Origin: Natronohydrobacter sp.
GTDB lineage: Bacteria; Pseudomonadota; Alphaproteobacteria; Rhodobacterales; Rhodobacteraceae
Reading direction: 5' to 3'
Assembly (NCBI GenBank): GCA_007125005.1
Contig: SLDY01000016.1
Location: 1-64,000, forward strand
DNA length: 64,000 nt
Each line of letters starts with the position of its first letter. Positions within the stretch are counted from its first letter, which is position 1. The notes beneath the pieces were generated by a model, which ran no database searches, was not told the origin of the DNA, and worked only from the letters and a program-made list of their open reading frames with translations. The position numbers were made by a program, and so were the translations under genes. Below are positions 9,608 to 17,730 of the stretch, piece after piece.

Positions 9608-11362
9608 TCAGACCAGAACTGCCCCGGATGCTCCGATCACGCCCTGTGTTTCGGCCTCGCCCAGCAGCATGTCATTATGAGCATTACCCGAGGGGATCAT
9701 CGGGAAGCAGTTTTCGTGCTTTTCCACCAAGCAATCGAAAATTACCGGGCCGTCGTAAGCGATCATCTCGCGGATCGCATCATCAAGATCAGCCTCGTTG
9801 TCGCAACGGATACCCTTGCAGCCAAAGGCGTCTGCAAGTTTGACGAAATCGGGCAGGGCTTCGGACCATGAGCTTGAATAGCGCTCGCCATGCAGGAGTT
9901 CCTGCCACTGGCGCACCATCCCAAGGCGTTCATTGTTCAGGATGAATTGCTTTACCGGGGCACGATACTGCATTGCCGTACCCATTTCCTGCATGTTCAT
10001 CAGCCATGAGGCCTCGCCGGCAACATTTATGACAAGTGCGTCCGGGTGGGCGATCTGCACACCGATTGAGGCGGGCAGGCCGTAACCCATGGTCCCGAGC
10101 CCACCGCTCGTCATCCAGCGGTTCGGATCTTCAAAGCCGAGATATTGTGCTGCCCACATCTGGTGCTGGCCTACCTCAGTCGTGATGTAGCGATCCATGC
10201 CCTTGGTCAGAGCTTCGAGCCGTGCAACTGCATGTTGTGGGCGAATGGTCTTGCCGCCGGGCTTGTAAGCCAGACAATCGACCGATCTCCATTGCTCGAT
10301 CTGCTGCCACCAACGCCCGATTGCCTCGCGATTCACCTTGCGCCCACGCGATTTCCAGATTTTCAGCGCATCTTCCAACACATGCGCGACATCACCGATG
10401 ATCGGAACGTCGGTGCGGATCACCTTATTGATCGAAGAGGGATCAATATCGATATGCACTTTTTTCGAGCCCGGGGAGAAGGCATTGATCCGCCCTGTGA
10501 TCCTGTCATCGAAGCGCGCGCCGATATTGATCATCAGATCGCAATCATGCATCGCCCAGTTCGCCTCGTATGTGCCATGCATCCCCAGCATCCCGAGCCA
10601 TGACTTGCCCGAAGCAGGGTAGGCACCAAGCCCCATCAATGTCGATGTGACGGGAAAGCCCGTGGCCTCGACCAACTCGCGCAGGAGCTGGCTTGCTGCG
10701 GGGCCTGAGTTGATCACACCTCCGCCAGTGTAGAAAACGGGTTTCTCGGCCGTCTCGATCATTTCCACCAGTTGCGTGATCGCCTCGATATCGCCTTTCA
10801 CGCGTGGTGCATAATGCCCGGTCTGGACCTTCGGACGATCAACATAGGCGCCGGTCGCGAATTGCACATCCTTCGGGATATCCACCAGAACCGGACCCGG
10901 ACGGCCCGCAGTTGCGACATGGAACGCCTGATGGATCGTTTCGGCCAGCTTGTCGGTTTCCTTCACCAGCCAGTTCATCTTGGTACAGGGGCGGGTGATC
11001 CCGACAGTGTCGCCCTCCTGAAAGGCGTCCGAGCCGATCATGAAAGTGGGTACCTGCCCGGAAAGAACAACAATCGGAACAGAATCCATCAACGCATCAA
11101 CAATGCCGGTCACGACATTCGTGGCGCCGGGGCCGGAGGTTACCAGCACCACACCAGGTTTGCCGGTCGAGCGCGCATAACCTTCTGCCGCATGAATCGC
11201 GCCTTGCTCATGACGCACGAGAATGTGGCGAATATCGTTTTGCTGGAAAATCTCGTCATAGATCGGTAGCACAGCGCCGCCGGGATAGCCGAATACCACT
11301 TCCACACCCTGATCTTTCAGGGCTTGAACAACCATTTTCGCTCCGGTCATCTGACGTGTCAT
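9608..11362 (-). CDS. ilvI: Acetolactate synthase large (catalytic) subunit
   Basis: This ThDP enzyme catalyses the first shared step of valine, leucine and isoleucine synthesis. The start at 11362 gives 584 residues (MTRQMTGAKMVVQALKDQG) behind GGAG with six bases of spacing. The longer frame starting at 11449 runs through the attenuator hairpin and is rejected. Visible features are the catalytic Glu52 (RHEQGAIHAAEGYAR), the FAD/central domain, and the C-terminal ThDP site from the GGLGTMGYGLP region through the GEASW segment. It is expressed behind a leader peptide and terminator described separately. Confidence 0.97.
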   Translation of the reverse strand: MTRQMTGAKMVVQALKDQGVEVVFGYPGGAVLPIYDEIFQQNDIRHILVRHEQGAIHAAEGYARSTGKPGVVLVTSGPGATNVVTGIVDALMDSVPIVVLSGQVPTFMIGSDAFQEGDTVGITRPCTKMNWLVKETDKLAETIHQAFHVATAGRPGPVLVDIPKDVQFATGAYVDRPKVQTGHYAPRVKGDIEAITQLVEMIETAEKPVFYTGGGVINSGPAASQLLRELVEATGFPVTSTLMGLGAYPASGKSWLGMLGMHGTYEANWAMHDCDLMINIGARFDDRITGRINAFSPGSKKVHIDIDPSSINKVIRTDVPIIGDVAHVLEDALKIWKSRGRKVNREAIGRWWQQIEQWRSVDCLAYKPGGKTIRPQHAVARLEALTKGMDRYITTEVGQHQMWAAQYLGFEDPNRWMTSGGLGTMGYGLPASIGVQIAHPDALVINVAGEASWLMNMQEMGTAMQYRAPVKQFILNNERLGMVRQWQELLHGERYSSSWSEALPDFVKLADAFGCKGIRCDNEADLDDAIREMIAYDGPVIFDCLVEKHENCFPMIPSGNAHNDMLLGEAETQGVIGASGAVLV

Positions 11363-11415
11363 ATCGTGCTCCATCAAGGCGTCATGCGTGGGTCGCTTTA
11401 GCGCGGGATCAGACA

Positions 11416-11445
11416 ATAAAAAAGCCCCCGTCTGGTTCCGGGGGC
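11416..11445 (-). terminator. Attenuator terminator upstream of ilvI
   Basis: On the - strand GCCCCCG (11439-11445) pairs with CGGGGGC (11424-11430) around an 8-base loop and is followed by TTTTTTAT. It lies between the leader peptide stop and ilvI, the expected place for a transcription attenuator. A competing stem is available: GCGCATGGG (11478-11486 on the - strand) can pair with CCCATGCGC (11444-11452), which abuts and slightly overlaps the terminator's left arm. Confidence 0.85.
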
Positions 11446-11470
11446 GCATGGGGTTGGTTCTGGATATCCG

Positions 11471-11521
11471 TTACCGGCCCATGCGCATCTCGCCTACGAT
11501 AACTACAAGGCTGACTTTCAT
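11471..11521 (-). CDS. Branched-chain amino acid leader peptide (ilv attenuator)
   Basis: A 16-codon frame reads MKVSLVVIVGEMRMGR then TAA. It holds a run of Leu-Val-Val-Ile-Val codons at positions 5-9, exactly the products of the downstream pathway. It sits between a good promoter and an intrinsic terminator, 108 bases upstream of ilvI. In ilv attenuation generally, shortage of charged tRNA stalls the ribosome on such codons and favours an antiterminator. The AGGAG about 12 bases upstream is a weak ribosome site. Assignment rests on sequence layout. Confidence 0.85.
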   Translation of the reverse strand: MKVSLVVIVGEMRMGR

Positions 11522-11551
11522 TGCTTTAACCCGCTCCTTTGGCGTGGTCGG

Positions 11552-11580
11552 AAAGTAAGTCTGTCAAAAGCCGAGGTCAA
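11552..11580 (-). promoter_or_regulatory. Predicted promoter of the ilvI leader transcript
   Basis: On the - strand TTGACC (11575-11580) and TACTTT (11552-11557) are 17 bases apart, placing transcription start about 25 bases before the leader peptide start. Confidence 0.6.
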
Positions 11581-11673
11581 TGGCGAAATGCAAGCGATTG
11601 CGCGAACCGGGGCAAATTCTTTCCATTTATTGCGCAGATGCTTCTTGTGACGGAGTGGTGGAATAATATATTT

Positions 11674-11695
11674 ACATAACCAGAAAAATAGTTAT
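11674..11695 (+). promoter_or_regulatory. Candidate operator of the ArsR-type regulator
   Basis: ATAAC (11676-11680) and GTTAT (11691-11695) form an inverted repeat with a 10-base spacer just before the regulator's start. ACATAACCA (11674-11682) recurs exactly at 12032-12040, before the permease gene, with similar flanks. This suggests the regulator binds in front of both genes. Confidence 0.45.
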
Positions 11696-11704
11696 AATTT
11701 TGTT

Positions 11705-12019
11705 ATGACCTTTGATGATGGCACTGCTGCAATCGCTCTCGCGGCCCTTGGACACCCCGCCCGCCTGACGGTTTTTCGCCTGCTGGTGAAGGCTGGGCCA
11801 GACGGGTTGATGGTGGGCGAGATCGGGGCGCATCTGGATATACCGCTCTCGACCCTTGCGCATCATTTGCGCGCGCTGAAACAGGCAGGGATGATCAGCC
11901 AGACGCGCGTAGGGCGCGAAGTGCTGACGCGGGCGGAAACCACGGCTTTGCATGGGGTAGTGGATTATCTGCTGAGTGAATGCTGTCAGGGTGTGCACCC
12001 GCACGCGCAGTCGGCGTGA
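11705..12019 (+). CDS. ArsR family helix-turn-helix transcriptional regulator
   Basis: This 104-residue winged-helix protein has the ArsR core: LGHPARLTVFRLLVKAGPDGL, VGEIGAHLDIPLSTLAHHLRALKQAGMI (recognition helix near residues 48-60), and a wing. Family members are dissociable repressors that often sense metals or metalloids. The C-terminal SECCQGVHPH segment has a Cys pair and two His residues that could bind a metal or metalloid, which is inference. The start lies within AT-rich DNA with an inverted repeat. The permease gene follows 40 bases later, so an autoregulated repressor-transporter pair is likely. Confidence 0.88.
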   Translation: MTFDDGTAAIALAALGHPARLTVFRLLVKAGPDGLMVGEIGAHLDIPLSTLAHHLRALKQAGMISQTRVGREVLTRAETTALHGVVDYLLSECCQGVHPHAQSA

Positions 12020-12059
12020 CAGGTTTGGCTGACATAACCATAAAACTGGAGATTTGACG

Positions 12060-13112
12060 ATGACAGACCACTCCCTCCCCCAGCCAAGGCCCATTGCGGC
12101 GCTGTGGTCGCATCTGTGGCGCAAGGAAAAGCCGTGGCTGGCCTTCGCGCTGATCTTGCTGGCCTTGATAGCGTTTGATCCCACACAACTCGGGCCCTCC
12201 TTTTCCAAGGTCACAGGCGCGCTGATCTCGATTGCGCCATTCCTTCTCGCCTCGATTCTGATCGCTGCATGGGCGGGCGCGACAGGCGCGGATAATCTGA
12301 TCGCAAAGGCTTTCACGGGTGCACCTGCCATGATGATCCTGATGGGTGCGCTGGCAGGGGGGCTCTCGCCCTTCTGTTCCTGCGGGGTTATCCCGCTTAT
12401 TGCGGCGCTTCTGGCGATTGGTGTCCCGCTCGCGCCGGTGGTGGCCTTCTGGCTGGCCTCACCCTTGATGGATCCGTCGATGTTTGTGCTGACCGCAGGG
12501 GTGCTGGGGTTGGAATTCGCGATTGCCAAGACTCTGATCGCCATTGGCATGGGGCTATTGGGCGGGACTGTGGTGCATCTGCTTATGCGCAGTGGTGCGC
12601 TGGTCGATCCGCTGCGCGATGGGATCGGTAATGGTGGCTGTGGTGGCGCGAAGGTGCGTGCGCCGAAGCCGCCCCTGTGGGCCTTCTGGAGCGACCCTGC
12701 GCGCCTGACCAAGTTCCGGACGGAGGGAACCAAGACTTTCCTGTTCCTGCTGAAATGGATGTCGCTCGCGTTTTTGTTGGAAAGCCTGATGCTGGCCTAT
12801 ATTCCTGCGGAACTGGTCACGCAAACACTTGGCGGGAATGGTGTGCTGCCGATTGGCATTGCGACACTGGTTGGTGTGCCCGCCTATTTCAATGGCTATG
12901 CCGCGCTGCCCCTGATCGGCACATTGATGGATCAGGGAATGCAGGCAGGCGCGGGCATGGCCTTTCTGGTGGCAGGCGGTGTGACCTCGTTGCCTGCCGC
13001 GATTGCGGTCTGGGCGCTGGTCAAGTTCCGGGTTTTCGCCCTCTATATCGCAATCTCTCTCGGCGGGGCTTTCGCGACGGGGCTGCTTTTCCATCTCTGG
13101 ACGTTGCTGTAA
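12060..13112 (+). CDS. Predicted permease, PF03773 (ArsP/DUF318) family
   Basis: The 350-residue product has about eight hydrophobic segments arranged as two similar halves separated by a hydrophilic loop around residues 190-225. The conserved family motif is SPFCSCGVIPLIAAL near residues 101-115; the second half repeats a GVPAYFNGYAALPLI element. In characterised ArsP proteins the Cys pair helps export methylated or organic arsenicals, but other PF03773 members have unknown substrates. Linkage to an ArsR-type regulator supports metal or metalloid efflux. The start uses GGAG at 12048-12051. Confidence 0.82.
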   Translation: MTDHSLPQPRPIAALWSHLWRKEKPWLAFALILLALIAFDPTQLGPSFSKVTGALISIAPFLLASILIAAWAGATGADNLIAKAFTGAPAMMILMGALAGGLSPFCSCGVIPLIAALLAIGVPLAPVVAFWLASPLMDPSMFVLTAGVLGLEFAIAKTLIAIGMGLLGGTVVHLLMRSGALVDPLRDGIGNGGCGGAKVRAPKPPLWAFWSDPARLTKFRTEGTKTFLFLLKWMSLAFLLESLMLAYIPAELVTQTLGGNGVLPIGIATLVGVPAYFNGYAALPLIGTLMDQGMQAGAGMAFLVAGGVTSLPAAIAVWALVKFRVFALYIAISLGGAFATGLLFHLWTLL

Positions 13113-13139
13113 CGCCTCAGACAGACTAAGAGCGAAGGG

Positions 13140-13165
13140 CGCAAGGTCTAAACCTTGCGGCTTTT
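13140..13165 (+). terminator. Intrinsic terminator after the permease gene
   Basis: CGCAAGGT (13140-13147) pairs with ACCTTGCG (13152-13159) around CTAA, followed by GCTTTT. Confidence 0.7.
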
Positions 13166-13218
13166 GCGTTGCAATGGTCTATTGATAGCGTGTTTCCGTC
13201 AGAAGAATCGAGCAGTCC

Positions 13219-15168
13219 ATGTCTGACCTGTTGAGCCAATCTGAGAGCTATGATGCTTCCTCGATCGAGGTGCTGGAAGGGCTTGAACCTGTCCGAAAAC
13301 GCCCCGGCATGTATATTGGCGGCACGGATGAACGCGCGCTGCACCATCTGGTGGCGGAAGTGCTCGACAACTCGATGGACGAGGCGGTGGCCGGACATGC
13401 GAACCGCATCGAGGTTGAGCTGCATGCCGATTACTCGGTGACCATCCGCGACAATGGGCGCGGCATCCCGATTGATCCGCATCCCAAATTTCCGGATAAA
13501 TCGGCGCTGGAAGTGATCTTGTGCACGCTGCATGCCGGGGGCAAATTCTCTGGCAAGGCCTATCAGACCTCTGGTGGCTTGCATGGCGTGGGCGCCTCGG
13601 TTGTAAATGCGCTCTCAGACCATATGCGCGTTGAGGTCGCCCGGAATCGCGAGCTTTACGCGCAGGAATTCTCGCGTGGCATTCCGCAAGGGCCTGTCGC
13701 GAAGATCGGCCCGGCCCCTAACCGGCGTGGCACGACTGTGACCTTTCATCCCGATCCCGAGATCTTCGGCGCGCTCAGGCTCAAGCCTGCACGCCTTCTC
13801 AAGATGGTGCGCTCCAAGGCCTATCTGTTTTCGGGCGTGGAAATTCGCTGGAAATCGGCCGTCCCCGATGGCGATACGCCGATGGAAGCGACCTTCCATT
13901 TCCCCGGTGGTCTGGCGGATTATCTGAAAGAACAACTGACTGGCGCCGTGACCTATTCCGACAAGCCCTTCGCGGGCAAGGTCCAGTTTCAGGAGAAATT
14001 TGGCCAGCCCGGATCTGTCGAATGGGCGATCAACTGGACACCTGTGCGCGATGGGTTTGTTCAGAGCTATTGCAACACGGTACCCACACCCGAAGGCGGC
14101 ACGCATGAGGCGGGCTTCTGGGCCGCCGTGCTCAAGGGCATCCGCGCCTATGGGGAGTTGGCGAATAACAAGAAAGCCGCGCAGATCACACGCGAGGATA
14201 TGGCGGCGGGGGGCTGTGCGCTGGTCTCGTGCTTTATCCGCGAACCCGAGTTCGTTGGTCAGACCAAGGACCGGCTTGCAACGACCGAGGCCGCACGCAT
14301 GGTCGAAGGCGCCGTGCGCGACCATTTCGATAATTGGCTTGCCGCAGATCCGAAATCTGCTGGCGCGATCCTCGATTTTCTGGTGCTGCGGGCGGAAGAA
14401 CGTCTGCGCCGCAAGCAGGAGAAAGAGACCAGCCGCAAATCTGCGACAAAGAAACTGCGCTTGCCCGGCAAACTGGTGGATTGCTCTGCGACCTCGCGGG
14501 ACGGAACAGAGCTCTTTATCGTTGAGGGCGACTCGGCGGGTGGCAGCGCAAAGATGGCGCGCGACCGTCGTACACAGGCACTTTTGCCGCTCAGAGGTAA
14601 AATCCTGAATGTGCTCGGCGCAGCTTCGTCAAAATTGGGCACGAATGCTGAAATCAATGACCTTTGTCAGGCCATGGGGGTGGGGCTGGGCAGCAAGTTC
14701 CGGCTCGATGATCTGCGCTATGACAAGATCATCATCATGACCGATGCCGATGTTGATGGCGCGCATATCGCCGCACTCCTGATGACCTTCTTTTACACCC
14801 AGATGCGCCCCATGATCGACGCGGGCCATCTCTATCTCGCGTGCCCGCCGCTCTTTCGTCTCACACAAGGCGCGCGCCGCGTCTATGCGCTGGATGAGGC
14901 GGAGAAAGAGCGGTTGATGGCTGAGGGGCTTGGCGGCAAGGGCAAGATAGATGTGTCGCGCTTCAAGGGCCTGGGTGAGATGGACGCCAAGGATCTTAAG
15001 GAAACCACCATGGACCCCATGTCACGACGGTTGATCCGAGTATCTGTGGATGACGACATGCCGGGTGAGACATCGGATCTGGTCGAGCGTTTGATGGGCA
15101 AGAAGCCGGAACTGCGCTTCCAGTATATCAGCGAGAATGCGCGGTTCGTAGAAGAGCTCGATGTGTAG
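13219..15168 (+). CDS. parE: DNA topoisomerase IV subunit B
   Basis: ParE is the ATPase subunit of topoisomerase IV, which decatenates daughter chromosomes. The 649-residue length and the sequence DASSIEVLEGLEPVRKRPGMYIGGT favour ParE over the longer GyrB. ATP-site features are the LDNSMDEAVAGHA helix, IRDNGRGIP and GGLHGVGASVVNALS. The Toprim domain includes IVEGDSAGGSAK and the metal site TDADVDGAHI. It is followed by a convergent gene 79 bases away; parC is not in the window. Confidence 0.95.
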   Translation: MSDLLSQSESYDASSIEVLEGLEPVRKRPGMYIGGTDERALHHLVAEVLDNSMDEAVAGHANRIEVELHADYSVTIRDNGRGIPIDPHPKFPDKSALEVILCTLHAGGKFSGKAYQTSGGLHGVGASVVNALSDHMRVEVARNRELYAQEFSRGIPQGPVAKIGPAPNRRGTTVTFHPDPEIFGALRLKPARLLKMVRSKAYLFSGVEIRWKSAVPDGDTPMEATFHFPGGLADYLKEQLTGAVTYSDKPFAGKVQFQEKFGQPGSVEWAINWTPVRDGFVQSYCNTVPTPEGGTHEAGFWAAVLKGIRAYGELANNKKAAQITREDMAAGGCALVSCFIREPEFVGQTKDRLATTEAARMVEGAVRDHFDNWLAADPKSAGAILDFLVLRAEERLRRKQEKETSRKSATKKLRLPGKLVDCSATSRDGTELFIVEGDSAGGSAKMARDRRTQALLPLRGKILNVLGAASSKLGTNAEINDLCQAMGVGLGSKFRLDDLRYDKIIIMTDADVDGAHIAALLMTFFYTQMRPMIDAGHLYLACPPLFRLTQGARRVYALDEAEKERLMAEGLGGKGKIDVSRFKGLGEMDAKDLKETTMDPMSRRLIRVSVDDDMPGETSDLVERLMGKKPELRFQYISENARFVEELDV

Positions 15169-15247
15169 CGTCTGGGTCTGAGACCGATTGCCCCGAGGCG
15201 TTCGGAAAGACCGGAGACGCTACAAAAGCCTGCGTCGGTGGTTTGTG

Positions 15248-17713
15248 TCAGAAACGATCCAGCAAGCGCCGCAGGTACTCAAGCTCGGCTTCCGGGCGGT
15301 CAAGTTCTGCCGACCGGCGACGGAGTTCCTGTAACAAATCCTGCGCGCGACGATAGACGTCCTCTCCCTGAAGCAGATTGTCATCGGTACCCACTTCGCC
15401 GCCCTGTGAGCGGTCGCGACCCAGCGGATCCCGGCTGCCGCCATCGCCCGACTCTTCAGATGCCTGATCGCCCATCTGCTCTCGTTGATCCTGCGCGCGC
15501 GCCTCATTCATGGCGCGCATGCCCTCGCGCATTGCTTCCATCGCATCTGCCTGACGGCTCAGCGCCTCGCCAGTGTCGCCATTCTCGAGCGCATCCGCAG
15601 CCTCTTCCATCGCACGCTGTGCGCGCTCAAGTGCCTCAAGCGCAGCCTCACCCTCGGCGGTTCCTTCTCCGGGCAGCGGTTGCAGCTGCTGGTCGCGGAG
15701 TTGATCGGAGAGCCCGCGCTGACGCTCTGCCAGCTCTTCGCCGCGGCCTTCACCCTCTGGGCCTTCGTCGCCTTCACCAAGATCGCGGAATTCGTCCTGT
15801 AACTGGTTAAAGGTGTCATCTGAGAGGTTCTGCTGCTCGCGCAGCGTCTCGCCCAGATCCTCCATCGCCTGATCGCCGGGCATGCCTTCGCCGCCCTGAC
15901 CCTCGGCCACCTGCAGATTTTCCAACAAGGCGTTGAGCTGCGCCAGAAGCTCGGCCGCCTCATCCATGCGGCCTTCTTCCATCAACTCCTGAATGCGGTC
16001 CAGAAGCTCCTGAATCTGGTCCTGCGTGATCTCCATAGTTTCGCCATCCATGGGCGGGGGATCACCGCGCTCACGGGGCTGTTCGGCAAGCTGGCGCATG
16101 TAATCGCGCATCGCCTCGCGCAATTCATCCATCAACTCTGCAATCTCGGCAGGGTCGGCGCCGTTGCGCACGGCCTCGTCAAGACGCTCCTGCGCGCGCC
16201 GTAACCGCTCGCGGGCATCGGCAAGTTCACCTTCCTCCAGCAGCACGGCCAGATCCCACATGCGTTGGGCCAGATCATCGCGTGTCGCAGTGTCCAGCGC
16301 TCCTTGATCAAGGCTTGCCAGCAGGATCTCACGCGTTTCATGGAAGCGGATCCGCGCTTCGTCAGAGCGGAAGGCATCTTCTGGCTTGTGGCCGATGGCG
16401 CGCATCAACTGGGCTATGCGCGGCGCATTTTCGCGCGTCCAGAGAAGATCGCGGCGTAGCTCGATCACTGCCGCAGCCATCGGATCGAAAAAGCGCCGAC
16501 CGGGGAGAATCATATCCATGGCCTCAGACACGCCTGTCTGACCGCGTGCGTCTTCAACCTGAAATGCGATGGTAACGGGAAGGTTGGCCCAGGGATGCTC
16601 CGAAAAATCCTCGATGAAAGCATCCTGGATTTCGGTGCGCGAGCCGGAGGCCGGCATTGGCAACGAAAGGGTCAGAGCCTCGCGCGGCTCTGGTTCCGCG
16701 CTCAGGCCAAAGCGCCGGTCCACGGACTCAATATCAAGCGATACCCGGACTTCGCCCCCGATAACACCGTAATCATCGCTTGCAGTGAAATCCTGCCGCA
16801 TGAGCCCGCCACGTTCTCGTTCTGCCGGGCCGAGCAATGCCACACTAGGCGGCTGGTCGATCAATGCCGCAATTTCCCAGTCGCGACCGCCGGGGCCGCG
16901 CACACTCAGTCGCCCGGAGCGCTCCAGTTCGAAATCCTGTGCCATATCGGCGGGATCAAACTCATCACGTTCAGACAGGGTTTCCTGAACCGACATGATA
17001 CCCTGCTGCCCGTAAAAACGGATCGTCACGCGGCTTCCCTGCGGCAATTCCAGCCGGGCACGCTCCACCTCGTTAAGATACAGGCTCGGTCGGCCTGTAT
17101 ACGGGGGGGGCTGCACCCAAGCCTCCCACGACGGACCAAGTGCCACAGCCTCGGCGCGGCTGGGAACTTGCGCGATCTCTGTGATCTCGGTGATGCGGGA
17201 GGGCGCGCCGAAGAGAAGGGCCACGATAAACCCGGTGAGCGCCATGTATCGCAAACCGTAGCGGTCAAACCGCGCAAGCCTGATGTCACCGGGCACAGCG
17301 CGCGCGGCGGAAAGGCGTTCCTGCATACGGCGAAGATGCGCAGCCCAGACAAGGCGCGATGCTGCATCCTGTGCACCAATCGCCTGTTCATCGGCCAAGG
17401 CTGTCAGCGGACGACCGGGCAGCGATCCATCAAGACGCGCTGCAGCATCAGCGCGCCCCGGAGGACGCAGGCGCCATGCGCCAGCAACAAAACTCGCCAG
17501 AAGCAGGAACAGGGCGCCGAGCGCGCCCCACATTGCCCAGACATGCGGCACGAGATCTTGCAGGCCGAACCCGAGGGCAGCGATGCAGGCCAGAAGCAAG
17601 GTCGTGAATGGCCAGAAAGCGCGCGCAAGACGCTCTGCCCAGAGTCCCGCCAATGTGCCGCGCAATGCACGCTGAAAGCTTGGATTGGGGACTTTGGTCT
17701 TGCGCCGTAGCAT
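15248..17713 (-). CDS. Large DUF4175 / TIGR02302 family membrane protein
   Basis: This 821-residue protein is recognisable as the TIGR02302/DUF4175 family of alphaproteobacteria. Two hydrophobic segments lie near residues 35-80 and a third near 155-170, followed by a large soluble region. From about residue 480 the sequence is rich in Glu, Gln and Arg with long helical repeats such as ELLDRIQELMEEGRMDEAAELL, suggesting extended coiled or helical structure. Function is unknown to me. The start is supported by GAGGAAAT just before ATG. It lies 17 bases after lysA on the same strand, so it is probably the last gene of an argH-lysA transcript. Confidence 0.85.
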   Translation of the reverse strand: MLRRKTKVPNPSFQRALRGTLAGLWAERLARAFWPFTTLLLACIAALGFGLQDLVPHVWAMWGALGALFLLLASFVAGAWRLRPPGRADAAARLDGSLPGRPLTALADEQAIGAQDAASRLVWAAHLRRMQERLSAARAVPGDIRLARFDRYGLRYMALTGFIVALLFGAPSRITEITEIAQVPSRAEAVALGPSWEAWVQPPPYTGRPSLYLNEVERARLELPQGSRVTIRFYGQQGIMSVQETLSERDEFDPADMAQDFELERSGRLSVRGPGGRDWEIAALIDQPPSVALLGPAERERGGLMRQDFTASDDYGVIGGEVRVSLDIESVDRRFGLSAEPEPREALTLSLPMPASGSRTEIQDAFIEDFSEHPWANLPVTIAFQVEDARGQTGVSEAMDMILPGRRFFDPMAAAVIELRRDLLWTRENAPRIAQLMRAIGHKPEDAFRSDEARIRFHETREILLASLDQGALDTATRDDLAQRMWDLAVLLEEGELADARERLRRAQERLDEAVRNGADPAEIAELMDELREAMRDYMRQLAEQPRERGDPPPMDGETMEITQDQIQELLDRIQELMEEGRMDEAAELLAQLNALLENLQVAEGQGGEGMPGDQAMEDLGETLREQQNLSDDTFNQLQDEFRDLGEGDEGPEGEGRGEELAERQRGLSDQLRDQQLQPLPGEGTAEGEAALEALERAQRAMEEAADALENGDTGEALSRQADAMEAMREGMRAMNEARAQDQREQMGDQASEESGDGGSRDPLGRDRSQGGEVGTDDNLLQGEDVYRRAQDLLQELRRRSAELDRPEAELEYLRRLLDRF

Positions 17714-17730
17714 ATTTCCTCGCTTCTCGG

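Noticed and set aside
11363..11449. Upstream start giving a 613-residue IlvI
   Set aside because: The extension would be translated through the attenuator hairpin and lacks conservation; the start at 11362 has a good ribosome site.
13219..15168. Annotation of this gene as gyrB
   Set aside because: The 649-residue length and N-terminal sequence fit ParE; GyrB would be about 800 residues.
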